Positions 52,163-60,843 of a stretch of DNA of 64,000 nt are shown here, in pieces. The position numbers and the translations under genes are program-made. Location of the stretch: assembly GCF_014145675.1 (NCBI RefSeq), contig NZ_JACGZW010000008.1, positions 248,001-312,000 of the forward strand, read 5' to 3'. The stretch's first letter is position 1. Every line of letters begins with the position of its first letter. The notes under the pieces are model-generated. The model had not been told where the DNA came from and did not search any database. It saw only the letters and a list, made by a program, of their open reading frames with translations. This DNA is from Amycolatopsis dendrobii. GTDB lineage: Bacteria; Actinomycetota; Actinomycetes; Mycobacteriales; Pseudonocardiaceae.

Positions 52163-52391
52163 GACTCCTCCAACGGGCCTCTGATCTGCACTGATCGACT
52201 CCCCAGCAGGGCGTTTCCCGCACTGTGCCAGTCCGTGGCGGCGGCCACACCAGGGCAAGACCCAGTCCTGACCTAGGGTGTGATTATTCGATGTCGTTTA
52301 TCAATCGCACGCAAACCGCTCCTTGTCTTCACTCAATGCCGGAACTTACGGTGAGCGAGACCACGCGAGGAGCCGGTGAGGAGGCAGCCCG
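52163..52391. promoter_or_regulatory. ben/cat divergent control region
   Basis: 229 bases between benA and the LysR gene. An AT-rich island at 52281-52305 contains TGATTATTCG...TTTATCA with TGAT/ATCA ends 15 bp apart, resembling a LysR-type recognition site. This probably holds the control elements for both operons. Confidence 0.45.
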
Positions 52392-53300
52392 ATGGAACTG
52401 CGCCACCTGCGGTACTTCGCCGCCGTCGCCGAGACTTGCCACTTCGGCCGCGCCGCCGAACGCCTGCACCTCGCCCAGCCCGCGCTTTCGCACGCGATCC
52501 GGCAGCTGGAGGACGAGCTCGGCGTCGCGCTGCTGAGCCGCACGACGCGGCAGGTGCAAGTCACCCCGGCCGGCCGGTTCTTCCTGGCCGAGGCCCAGCG
52601 GATCCTGGAGGCAGTCGAGGCGGGCGCGCGCGGAGCCCGGCGCATCGCCGACGGCCGCCGCGGGCTCGCCCGGATCGGCTTCACCGGAACCGCCGCCCTG
52701 TCGCACCTGCCGCAGGTGGCCCGCGCGCTGCAGCACCGGCTGCCCGAGGTCGAACTCGAGGTGCACGCCGACCTGCTCACCGGCGAGCAGTGCGAACAGC
52801 TGCGCGACGGCACACTCGACATCGGCGTGCTGCGCCCGCCGGTCACCGGCGGCGACCTCGACCTGCACGTCATCGAGACCGAGCCGCTGGTGCTCGCCGT
52901 CCCGGCCGACCACCGGCTCGCGGTGGAACCGGTCGTGGCGATGAGCGATTTGCGCGCCGAAGCTTTCGTCACCTATCCGGCCAGCTACTCCGTCGTCAAC
53001 GAAGCGGTCCTGCGCAGTTGCCGCGACGCCGGTTTCACCCCGCAACGCGAGCACGAAGCGGCCGGCACCGCGGTCTTGCTCGCACTCGTCGCCGGCGGTC
53101 TCGGCGTCGGCGTCGTCCCCGCGTCCGCGCGGGCGCTGCCGCTGGCCGGGGTCGTGTTCCGCGACCTCGCCGGCGCGGCCACCGTCCAGCTCGCGCTCGC
53201 CTGGCACCGCGACCGGGCCTCGGCACTGGTCCCCGCCGTGCTCGACGCGCTCGGCGAGCTGTTCCCCGTCGAAGTGCCCGTGTCAGGGAGGACACGATGA
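52392..53300 (+). CDS. LysR-family regulator of the cat operon (CatR/BenM-like)
   Basis: A 302-residue LysR regulator: MELRHLRYFAAVAETCHFGR and AAERLHLAQPALSHAIRQLE form the HTH. The CatM/BenM-like domain would sense muconate (known for the family). The stop overlaps the catB start (ATGA), so regulator and enzymes are coexpressed. Many actinobacteria use an IclR-type CatR instead, so a LysR here is noteworthy. Confidence 0.88.
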   Translation: MELRHLRYFAAVAETCHFGRAAERLHLAQPALSHAIRQLEDELGVALLSRTTRQVQVTPAGRFFLAEAQRILEAVEAGARGARRIADGRRGLARIGFTGTAALSHLPQVARALQHRLPEVELEVHADLLTGEQCEQLRDGTLDIGVLRPPVTGGDLDLHVIETEPLVLAVPADHRLAVEPVVAMSDLRAEAFVTYPASYSVVNEAVLRSCRDAGFTPQREHEAAGTAVLLALVAGGLGVGVVPASARALPLAGVVFRDLAGAATVQLALAWHRDRASALVPAVLDALGELFPVEVPVSGRTR

Positions 53301-54400
53301 AGATCACCCGGGTGGAGGCGATCCCGTTCGCCATCCCCTACCGCAAACCGCTGCGTTTCGCGTCCGGGGAGGTGCACACGGCCGAGCATGTGCTGGTCCG
53401 CGTGCACACCGACGACGGCGTGGTCGGTGTTGCCGAAGCACCGCCGCGGCCGTTCACCTACGGCGAGACGCAAGCCGGGATCGTGGCGGTGCTGGAGACC
53501 GTGTTCGCGCCGCAAGTCGTGGGCCTGAGCCTGCTCGAACGCGAGACCGTGCACGCGCGGCTGTCCCGCACGGTCGGCAATCCGGCTGCGAAGTCCGCTT
53601 TGGACATGGCGATCTGGGACGCGCTGGGGCAGAGCCTCGACGTCTCGGTCACCGAACTGCTCGGCGGCTACACCGACCGCATGAAGGTCTCGCACATGCT
53701 CGGCTTCGACGAGCCTGCCGCGATGGTCGCCGAGGCGGAACGGATTCGCGACACCTACGGCATCACGACGTTCAAGGTGAAGGTCGGCCGTCGTCCGGTT
53801 TCCCTTGACACCGCAGTGGTTCGCGCGTTGCGGGAGCGGTTCGGCGCCGAGGTCGACCTGTACGTGGACGGCAACCGGGGCTGGACGGCCGCGGAATCCG
53901 CCCGCGCGATGCGGGAAATGGCCGACCTCGACCTGCTGTTCGCCGAGGAGCTGTGCCCCGCCGACGACGTCCTCGGCCGCCGCTGGCTCGTGTCCCGGCT
54001 GGACATTCCGTTCATCGCCGACGAATCCGCGGTGACCCCGGCCGACGTGACCCGGGAGATCCTCGGCGGGTCGGCCACCGCGATCAGCATCAAGACCGCC
54101 CGCACCGGCTTCACGCGTTCGCAGCGCACGCACCACCTCGCGGACGGGCTCGGGCTGGAAGTCGTGATGGGCAACCAGATCGACGGCCAGATCGGTTCAC
54201 TGTGCACTGTCGCGTTCGGAGCGTCGTACGAGCTGACGGCGCGCCGCCCCGGCGAACTGTCCAACTTTCTCGACATGACCGACGACCTGCTCGCCGAACC
54301 GCTGTGCATCGCGGACGGCGAACTGGTCATCCGCCCCGGCGCCGGGCTCGGCGCCGAACTCGACCCCGGCAAGCTCCGGCACTACCGGCAAGACCGCTGA
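53297..54400 (+). CDS. catB: Muconate cycloisomerase CatB
   Basis: A 367-residue enolase-superfamily enzyme. The KxK base pair is in TFKVKVG, metal ligands in VDGNRGW, FAEELCP and FIADES. It converts cis,cis-muconate to muconolactone. A dipeptide epimerase could look similar, but the catA and catC neighbours decide for CatB. AGGGAGGACACG precedes the ATG. Confidence 0.9.
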   Translation: MKITRVEAIPFAIPYRKPLRFASGEVHTAEHVLVRVHTDDGVVGVAEAPPRPFTYGETQAGIVAVLETVFAPQVVGLSLLERETVHARLSRTVGNPAAKSALDMAIWDALGQSLDVSVTELLGGYTDRMKVSHMLGFDEPAAMVAEAERIRDTYGITTFKVKVGRRPVSLDTAVVRALRERFGAEVDLYVDGNRGWTAAESARAMREMADLDLLFAEELCPADDVLGRRWLVSRLDIPFIADESAVTPADVTREILGGSATAISIKTARTGFTRSQRTHHLADGLGLEVVMGNQIDGQIGSLCTVAFGASYELTARRPGELSNFLDMTDDLLAEPLCIADGELVIRPGAGLGAELDPGKLRHYRQDR

Positions 54401-54432
54401 GCCGGAAACCCCTGATGGATCAAGGAGGATTC

Positions 54433-55278
54433 ATGACTGCCACGCATTCCCCCACCGCCGCCGCGTCCGGAGCCAACGCCACCGAACGGTTCAAGAGCGA
54501 CAAGCTCGCCGGCGTCGCGGGCACCCCGAAGGAACGGGTCAGCCTGCTCGCCCGCGAGGTGCTGGAGGCCGTGCACGCGACCATCCGCAAGCACAAGGTG
54601 ACCTACGAGGAGTACAACGCGCTCAAATCGTGGCTGATCAGCGTCGGCGAGGACGGCGAATGGCCGCTGTTCCTGGACGTCTGGGTCGAGCACGTCGTCG
54701 AGGACGTCGCCACTGAGCACCGCAAGGGCAACAAGGGCACCATCGAGGGCCCCTACTACGTGCCGGACGCCCCCGAACAGGGCGCGCGCGGTTCAGTCCC
54801 GTCGCGGGAGAACGAGCCGGGCACGCCGCTCACCTGGACCGGACAGGTCACCTCGACCACCGGCGCGGCACTGGGCGGCGCGAAGGTCGAATTGTGGCAC
54901 GCGGACGCGGACGGGCTGTACTCCCAGTTCGCGCCGGACATCCCGGAGTGGAACCTGCGCGGCACCTTCACCACCGACGACGAGGGCCGCTTCGAAATCC
55001 ACACCGTGCGACCCGCGCCGTACCAGATCCCGACCGACGGCGCCTGCGGCAAACTGATCGCGGCGGCCGGCTGGCACGCCTGGCGTCCGGCGCACCTGCA
55101 CGTGAAGGTCTCCGCGCCGGGCCACGAACTGCTCACCGCGCAGCTGTACTTCCCGGGCGACGAGCACAACGACGACGACATCGCGTCCGCGGTGAAGCCG
55201 GAACTGCTGCTCGACCCCAAGCCCGCGGCCAACGGCGAGACCATCGAGTACAACTTCGTCCTCGACCCGGCCCTCTGA
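54433..55278 (+). CDS. catA: Catechol 1,2-dioxygenase CatA
   Basis: A 281-residue intradiol dioxygenase. The Fe(III) ligands are Tyr109 (EGPYYVP), Tyr197 (APYQIP), His221 and His223 (RPAHLHVKV). It ortho-cleaves catechol to cis,cis-muconate. CAAGGAGGATTC precedes the ATG, a strong ribosome site 30 bp after catB. Confidence 0.95.
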   Translation: MTATHSPTAAASGANATERFKSDKLAGVAGTPKERVSLLAREVLEAVHATIRKHKVTYEEYNALKSWLISVGEDGEWPLFLDVWVEHVVEDVATEHRKGNKGTIEGPYYVPDAPEQGARGSVPSRENEPGTPLTWTGQVTSTTGAALGGAKVELWHADADGLYSQFAPDIPEWNLRGTFTTDDEGRFEIHTVRPAPYQIPTDGACGKLIAAAGWHAWRPAHLHVKVSAPGHELLTAQLYFPGDEHNDDDIASAVKPELLLDPKPAANGETIEYNFVLDPAL

Positions 55279-55293
55279 TTCGGCAGGAGACCC

Positions 55294-55572
55294 ATGCTTT
55301 ACCACGTGCGGATGGACGTCCGCATCCCCCCGGACCTGGACCCGGCGGTCCGCGACGCCCTCATCGCGCGCGAGAAGGAGTACAGCCAGCAGCTGCAGCG
55401 CAGCGGGAAATGGCCGCACATCTGGCGGATCGCCGGGGAGTACGCGAACTACTCGGTACTGGACGTCGCGGATCACGACGAGCTGCACCAGATCCTGTCG
55501 AATCTGCCGCTGTTCCCCTACATGGACATCCAGGTGACCGCCCTCGCCCGGCATCCGTCCAAAGTGGACTGA
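55294..55572 (+). CDS. catC: Muconolactone isomerase CatC
   Basis: A 92-residue protein with the usual CatC layout: MLYHVRMDVRIPPDLDP at the start, REKEYSQQLQRSGKWPHIWR in the middle and HPSKVD at the end. It forms a decamer and converts muconolactone to beta-ketoadipate enol-lactone. It ends the cat operon; the next enzyme, enol-lactone hydrolase, is not in this window. AGGAGACCC precedes the ATG. Confidence 0.95.
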   Translation: MLYHVRMDVRIPPDLDPAVRDALIAREKEYSQQLQRSGKWPHIWRIAGEYANYSVLDVADHDELHQILSNLPLFPYMDIQVTALARHPSKVD

Positions 55573-55627
55573 TCCGCTCCGCCCCCGCACGGCTCGCGAA
55601 CCCGCGCGAAGGACCGGTGAGGCGGGG

Positions 55628-56245
55628 TTACTCGCCGACGGTCACCACGCGGTCCGCGTGCTCGGCCAGCAGCGGATCGTGGGACGCGACCAGCACCGCC
55701 GTCCCGCGATCCGCTGCCCGGCGCAGAGCGGTCAGCACCATCTCCGCGTGCGCGCGGTCCTGATGCGACGTCGGCTCGTCCGCCAGCAGCACCAACGGTC
55801 CCGCTGCCAACGCGCGCGCCACCGCACCTCGTTGCTGTTCCCCGCGCGAGACCTCGCTCGGCAAGCGGTCCGCCAGCTTCGCCAGGTCCAGCGTTTCCAG
55901 CAGCTTCGACCGATCCGGCAGCTCCGCCGCGGTCCGCGCGGCGAACGCGAGGTTCTCCTCGACCGTCAGTTCCTCGAACAGCGCGATCGACTGCGGCACG
56001 AAAGCCAGCGCGTGCCACGGCTGTTCCGAAACCGGCGCGTCCGGCATCGGCGGATGCGCGGTGACGGTCCCGCTGTCCGGCTTGTCCCAGCCGCCCGCGA
56101 TCATCAGCAAGGTGCTCTTTCCGGAGCCCGACGGGCCGGTCAGCGCGACCAGTTCGCCCGCCGCCAGGTCCAGGCTCGTGTGCCGCAGCACCGGCGTCCC
56201 GCCGTGGGAGCGGCTCACGTCGGACACGCTGAGCAGCGCAGTCAC
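55628..56245 (-). CDS. ABC transporter ATPase (LolD/MacB-like)
   Basis: A 205-residue ATPase with Walker A LTGPSGSGKSTLLMIAGGW, a signature region read as EVSRGEQQRGAVARALA (SRGEQ in place of LSGGQ), Walker B LVLLADEPTSHQD and H-loop VASHDP. The non-canonical signature and the Gln after TSH suggest some divergence. It is coupled to a second ATPase by a GTGA overlap and belongs with the FtsX-type permease. Confidence 0.85.
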   Translation of the reverse strand: MTALLSVSDVSRSHGGTPVLRHTSLDLAAGELVALTGPSGSGKSTLLMIAGGWDKPDSGTVTAHPPMPDAPVSEQPWHALAFVPQSIALFEELTVEENLAFAARTAAELPDRSKLLETLDLAKLADRLPSEVSRGEQQRGAVARALAAGPLVLLADEPTSHQDRAHAEMVLTALRRAADRGTAVLVASHDPLLAEHADRVVTVGE

Positions 56246-56904
56246 CGGACTCTCCCGTCCACCAGTTCCACCACGTCGTCCGCCGCTTCGGCCAGCACCG
56301 GGTCATGCGTCGCGACCACGACGGTCTGACCCGAATCCGCCAGCGCGCGGAACGCCTCCGCGACCAAGCGGGCCGAGGAGCGGTCCAACTGGGCGGTCGG
56401 TTCGTCCGCCAGCACCGCGTCCGGGTCGCCGACCGCGGCGAAGGCGAGTGCGGTTCGTTGTTGTTCACCGCCGGAAAGCTGGCGCGGACGGTGGCCGCGG
56501 CGGTGGTCCAAGCCCAGCCGCTCCAGCGAAGCCAGGGAAAGACCGGTGCCGCGCATTTTCGCGGCCAGCTCCAGATGTTCTTGCACGGTGAGGTAATCCA
56601 GCAGATTGTCGGCGGGATTCTGGAATACGTAACCGATCCGTCGCCGCCGCACCGCTCGGCGGGCCCGTGCGGACAACGCGGTGACGTCGGTGCCACCGAC
56701 CTCGATCCGGCCCTCGTCCGGTCGTTCCAGGCAGGCCAGCAGACGCAGCAAGGTCGATTTGCCGGAGCCGGAGGGGCCGACCAGCGCGGTGATCCGGCCG
56801 TGCGCGGCGGCGATCGAGACCTCGTGCAGAGCGGTCAGCGAGCGACCCGCGGTGCGATAGCTGTGCGTCAATCCGGTACCCCGGACAGCATCAGGCAGTG
56901 TCAC
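56242..56904 (-). CDS. ABC transporter ATPase (LolD/MacB-like)
   Basis: A 220-residue ATPase with canonical Walker A LVGPSGSGKSTLLRLLACLE, signature QLSGGEQQRTALAFAA, Walker B AVLADEPTAQLD and H-loop VATHDP. The GTG start at 56904 lies 14 bp inside the permease gene, with GGAGG at good spacing. Together the two different ATPases could form a heterodimer serving the permease (inference). Confidence 0.9.
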   Translation of the reverse strand: MTLPDAVRGTGLTHSYRTAGRSLTALHEVSIAAAHGRITALVGPSGSGKSTLLRLLACLERPDEGRIEVGGTDVTALSARARRAVRRRRIGYVFQNPADNLLDYLTVQEHLELAAKMRGTGLSLASLERLGLDHRRGHRPRQLSGGEQQRTALAFAAVGDPDAVLADEPTAQLDRSSARLVAEAFRALADSGQTVVVATHDPVLAEAADDVVELVDGRVR

Positions 56905-59542
56905 GCAACACCTCCGAAGGCAGTGCCCGCGCAGCCGCGCGTTGGGCCGCGTAGGTGACAACAAGTGCGACGACCGCCGCAGCGAGCAGCAATTGCCCGC
57001 CCGGCCCCCACGGCACCGGGATCACCGTGCCCGGCGGGGTCGCCGGATCGAGGTCGTAACCCTCGTAGGTCACCGAGACCGCGACGGCCGCGAATCCCAC
57101 GCCCAAAGCGAATCCGGCCGCCAGCAGACCACCGACCTCGTACGCGAGCGCTCGCCAATGCGCGCCGGAAGTGATGCCCATCCGTCGCAAAAGGACATAC
57201 GCTCCGCGGCGGGCGCGCGCCCTGGCGTTGAGGTACAGCAACAGTCCAACCAGGACTACGACACCGACCAAAGCGGACACTGCGGTCAAGAACGCGAAGG
57301 TGTAAGTGACTCCGCCGTAGACGCCGTGCGCCGTGACGTCGGCCGCGCGGCTCACCGTCCCGGCCGGAACCCCGGCTTTGCCCAGTTCCGGCAGGACTCG
57401 CGCCGGATCGCCGCGCGCCCACAGTTCGCGGTGCACGCTCTCGCCGGCGAACTTGGCGAGAATGTCCTTGCGCAGCAGCAATTCCGGGAAGCCCGCGTTC
57501 TTCCCGGGCAGCTGCGCCACCGTGACGACGCGCAACGGGAGGTCCTTGCCGCCGATGCTCAACGTCGCCTGCGCGGGCGCGTCCGGAACCCCGGCGATGA
57601 TGCCGACCGCAGTGTCGCCGGACAGCTGGTCCAGCAGCTCCGGCAGGGTCGGCCCGCTGAGGTGGTCGTCCCAGAACGCGGCCGAGCCGAACGTCGCCGG
57701 GTCGACGCCGAGCACGTTCACCGTCTTGCTGCCCAGGTACGCCGAGTCGTAGCGGTCGACCAGCGCGGCTTGCCCGGTCAGGCCGGGCGGGATCGCGGTG
57801 GGGCCGGTCAGGTGCACCACGACGTCCGAGCCGACCACGAGCTGTCCCTCGTCGTCGAGCGTGCGCTGGACGGAGCCGGTGACGGTGGTGGCGAAGATCG
57901 AGAGCGCGACCGGTACCGCCGTGGCCCCGACCAACACGGCCGCGGCGGCGGGCGCCGAAGCCAGCCGTCGCCAGGCCAGGAACGCCACGGCCCGTTCCCG
58001 ACGCACCGCGCGCACCCGAGGCAAGGTCAGCCGCACGGCCCGGGTCGCCAGCATCGCCAGGCCCAGCACCAGCAGCAACGGCACGACGATCAGCCGCGGC
58101 GGGATCCGCGCGACCGAACCGGCCTGGCCGAGCCCGGTCTGCGTCCCGTCGCCGAGCGCGAAGTAGCAGACCACGGCGGCGGTCAGCGGGAGGATTTCCC
58201 ACGGGAGATGCCGGATCCGCGACCTGCGCGCGTCGAACGTCGCCCGCGTGCGGAGGACGACCGAACCGGCGATCCCGGCCAGCGTCGCCAGGAACGCGAC
58301 CGCCGCGCCGCCGATCGAGTAGCCGACCGCGGACGGCGTCACCAGCGGGCTCGGCCCCAGCGCGCCGACCAGCCCGCGCGCGGCGAACCAGCCGCCGACG
58401 GTGCCGAGCAGCGCGATAGAACCCAGCTCCAGCAACGCTTTTCCGGCGAGCGCGGCCGGACCCGCCCCGCGCGCGGACAGCACAGCGAGCTCGGCCCGGC
58501 GGCGTTCGACCCAGAACGACCCGACCGTCGCCGAAATGACCAGCCCGGTCAACGACCCGGCGACGCCGATCGGCACCACCGTCGCGGCAAGCGAGGATTC
58601 GACCTGGTCCGCGCGGTCCGCGATACCGCCCAGCGACGACGTGAACTGCATCCGGCCGCGCTGCGCGAACAGTTCGGGAGTGTTCTCGGTGCGCTGCCGC
58701 ACCCGTTCCAGCCCGGCGATGGTGCCGGGTGCGTTCGCGGTGGTCAGCCCGTCGGTGTCGACCGAGGCCTCGAGGAAGCTGCCGACGCCCGAATCCGGCG
58801 GGGTCAGCCCGAACAGCGCGTCCCGCGACACGAACCCCACCGGGAAGACCGGGGCCTCGCTCAGCGGATTCGGCCGGTACAGCGACTGGAGATGGCACCA
58901 GAACGGCTGGTCAGGAAGCTCGCGCAGATCCCGGTAGACGGCGGCGACCGGCATCGTGGCCACCGGGGCGCCCGGCGGCACGCCGGTCCGCGGGCTCCAG
59001 CCGCCCTGGATCGCCACCTGGTCGCCCGCGTGCAGCCCGCGCGCCTGCGCGAACTGGCTCGACACCCAGATCCCCTGGCCCTTGCCGCCCTCCAAGACCT
59101 GCAAGTGCCCGGCGAAATCGTCCTGGGCGACCAGCCACATCGCGGACTGCTCGGGATTCGGCGAACCCGGCCGGACCGGGTTGACCTTCGCGCTGCTGGA
59201 GAGCGTCGACCGCACCCCGGACAACCGCGGCACATCGCGAGCCGCGTCGCGCGCGACCGCGAGCCGGGCGTCGTCGAGCGCCTTGCCCGTCGGCCCGGTG
59301 GCACCCGGATACGGCTGGGACATCGGCAGTCCGCCGACCCACTCCGCGCCGACCGCCCACTGGCACGCCCGGTTCGTCTGGTCGTGCAGCATCGCGTTCC
59401 CGGCCGACGACAGGAACAACGCCACTGCCGCGGCAGGCAACGCGACGAGCATCGCCGCCGCGACAGCCGCCACGACGACCGCTGGTTGCCGCCACCCCGT
59501 TTTCGGCGCCCGCGTCCACGGCGTCGCCCCCCACCCGCGCAT
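56891..59542 (-). CDS. FtsX-like (MacB-type) ABC permease
   Basis: An 883-residue membrane protein with an N-terminal helix (about 20-42), a large extracytoplasmic part, two FtsX-type three-helix bundles and a C-terminal helix set. FtsX regions include TVVPIGVAGSLTGLVISATV and later TFAFLTAVSALVGVVVLVGL. Such transporters export or mechanically move lipids, peptides or lipoproteins rather than import. The substrate is unknown. It is the first gene of the three-gene operon. Confidence 0.87.
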   Translation of the reverse strand: MRGWGATPWTRAPKTGWRQPAVVVAAVAAAMLVALPAAAVALFLSSAGNAMLHDQTNRACQWAVGAEWVGGLPMSQPYPGATGPTGKALDDARLAVARDAARDVPRLSGVRSTLSSSAKVNPVRPGSPNPEQSAMWLVAQDDFAGHLQVLEGGKGQGIWVSSQFAQARGLHAGDQVAIQGGWSPRTGVPPGAPVATMPVAAVYRDLRELPDQPFWCHLQSLYRPNPLSEAPVFPVGFVSRDALFGLTPPDSGVGSFLEASVDTDGLTTANAPGTIAGLERVRQRTENTPELFAQRGRMQFTSSLGGIADRADQVESSLAATVVPIGVAGSLTGLVISATVGSFWVERRRAELAVLSARGAGPAALAGKALLELGSIALLGTVGGWFAARGLVGALGPSPLVTPSAVGYSIGGAAVAFLATLAGIAGSVVLRTRATFDARRSRIRHLPWEILPLTAAVVCYFALGDGTQTGLGQAGSVARIPPRLIVVPLLLVLGLAMLATRAVRLTLPRVRAVRRERAVAFLAWRRLASAPAAAAVLVGATAVPVALSIFATTVTGSVQRTLDDEGQLVVGSDVVVHLTGPTAIPPGLTGQAALVDRYDSAYLGSKTVNVLGVDPATFGSAAFWDDHLSGPTLPELLDQLSGDTAVGIIAGVPDAPAQATLSIGGKDLPLRVVTVAQLPGKNAGFPELLLRKDILAKFAGESVHRELWARGDPARVLPELGKAGVPAGTVSRAADVTAHGVYGGVTYTFAFLTAVSALVGVVVLVGLLLYLNARARARRGAYVLLRRMGITSGAHWRALAYEVGGLLAAGFALGVGFAAVAVSVTYEGYDLDPATPPGTVIPVPWGPGGQLLLAAAVVALVVTYAAQRAAARALPSEVLRDTA

Positions 59543-59639
59543 CTGCCGAGTCTGCCACGATCCCGGCGCCGGCGGGGCGGCGCTGCCCGATGTCCGTGAC
59601 CCGACGCGAACAGAGCGCGTTTTCCCGAATACAGAACGC

Positions 59640-60434
59640 TTACTTCGCCTGCCAAACCGGCGCGCGCTTCTCGACGAACGCCAGCGTCCCCTCGCGGACG
59701 TCCTCGCTCGTCATCACGCCGACGGCGTTCTCGCGCGTGTTGTCCCAGTCGCTGTCCTCGGCGGAGATCGCACCGTCCACAATGCTCAGTGCGACGCGTT
59801 TGCTCGCCTGCACCGCCAACGGCGCGTTCGCGGCGATCTTCTCCGCCAGCGCCAGCGCCTCGGTCAGCACGTCGGCGTCCGGGACCACGTGGTTCACCAG
59901 CCCCAGCGTCGCCGCGCGGGCGGCGTCCAGGGGTTCGCCGGTGAACATCATCTCCATCGCGATCTTCCGCGGGATCTGCCTCGGCAGCCGGAACACCCCG
60001 CCCGCCGCCGCGAAGAGGCCGCGTTTCACCTCGGGCAGCCCGAATTTCGCCGATTCGGCCGCCACCACCAGGTCGCTGGCCAGCGCGAGTTCGGTGCCGC
60101 CGCCGAGGGCGAATCCGTTCACCGCGGCGATCGTCGGCTTCGAGACCGGATGCCGCACGTATCCGGCGAAACCCCATTCCTCGTGACCGGGAGCCGCGAG
60201 CGATTCGCCTCGCGACACGGCTTTCAGGTCGGCACCGGCGCAGAACGCCCGCTCCCCCGCACCGGTCAGCACGACGACGCGGGTTTCCGGATCCTGCTCG
60301 GCCCGTTCCAGCGCGGTGCCGACCAGTTCGCTCAGCTCGGCATTGACCGAGTTCATCGCGTGCGGCCGGTTGAGCGTGACGACCAGGACGTGTCCGCGCT
60401 GTTCGACGAGCGCGGCCGGAGCGTCATCGGGCAT
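59640..60434 (-). CDS. Enoyl-CoA hydratase (crotonase) family protein
   Basis: A 264-residue crotonase. The oxyanion segments are AFCAGADLKAV and AAVNGFALGGGTELALASDL, and catalytic Glu candidates are in GGGTEL and FGLPEVKRGLFAAAGG. It hydrates an enoyl-CoA or performs a related reaction. GCGGAGGAGGCAGACC precedes the ATG, which overlaps the DUF35 gene by 11 bp. Context suggests steroid side-chain or other fatty acyl beta-oxidation. Confidence 0.88.
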   Translation of the reverse strand: MPDDAPAALVEQRGHVLVVTLNRPHAMNSVNAELSELVGTALERAEQDPETRVVVLTGAGERAFCAGADLKAVSRGESLAAPGHEEWGFAGYVRHPVSKPTIAAVNGFALGGGTELALASDLVVAAESAKFGLPEVKRGLFAAAGGVFRLPRQIPRKIAMEMMFTGEPLDAARAATLGLVNHVVPDADVLTEALALAEKIAANAPLAVQASKRVALSIVDGAISAEDSDWDNTRENAVGVMTSEDVREGTLAFVEKRAPVWQAK

Positions 60435-60843
60435 GGTCTGCCTCCTCCGCCGGCGCGAAGACCGGCACCTTCTCGTGGTCAGGTTCAGGACCGGAGGGCA
60501 CGAACACTGCCCGCACCGGCAGCTGCCAGAGGTCCGCGTCCGGGTCGGCGTCGAGCCGGCACCACCACCACGGTCCCTCGGCCAGCTCCACGATGCCGAC
60601 GACCACGCGCTCCGGCTCGCCGCCGTCGCGCGCCCGTTTGTGCACCACCGACCACGACACCACCGTGCCGGTTCCCGAGGCGGCCGTCCACTCCAGATCG
60701 TCGTCGGGGTCCGGGACCGTGCGCGGGTCCAGGTACTCGCCGGTGCCGCGCCGCCGCAGCAGCCGGAATTCGCCGATCGCGGTGCCGTCGAAGAACGCGG
60801 CGGACTCCTCGTCGCGCGCGACTGGGTTGATCCGCACTGTCAT
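60424..60843 (-). CDS. DUF35 OB-fold protein without zinc ribbon
   Basis: A 139-residue OB-fold DUF35 protein (thiolase/CoA-ligand partner). The OB part (ASGTGTVVSWSVVHKRA, then VVVGIVELAEGPWWWCRLD) is clear. The N-terminal rubredoxin-like zinc ribbon of normal DUF35 proteins, with four Cys, is here EFRLLRRRGTGEYLDPRTVP without any Cys. It overlaps the thiolase stop (ATGA) and probably forms a complex with that thiolase, as in Ltp2-ChsH2 systems. Confidence 0.78.
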   Translation of the reverse strand: MTVRINPVARDEESAAFFDGTAIGEFRLLRRRGTGEYLDPRTVPDPDDDLEWTAASGTGTVVSWSVVHKRARDGGEPERVVVGIVELAEGPWWWCRLDADPDADLWQLPVRAVFVPSGPEPDHEKVPVFAPAEEADHAR

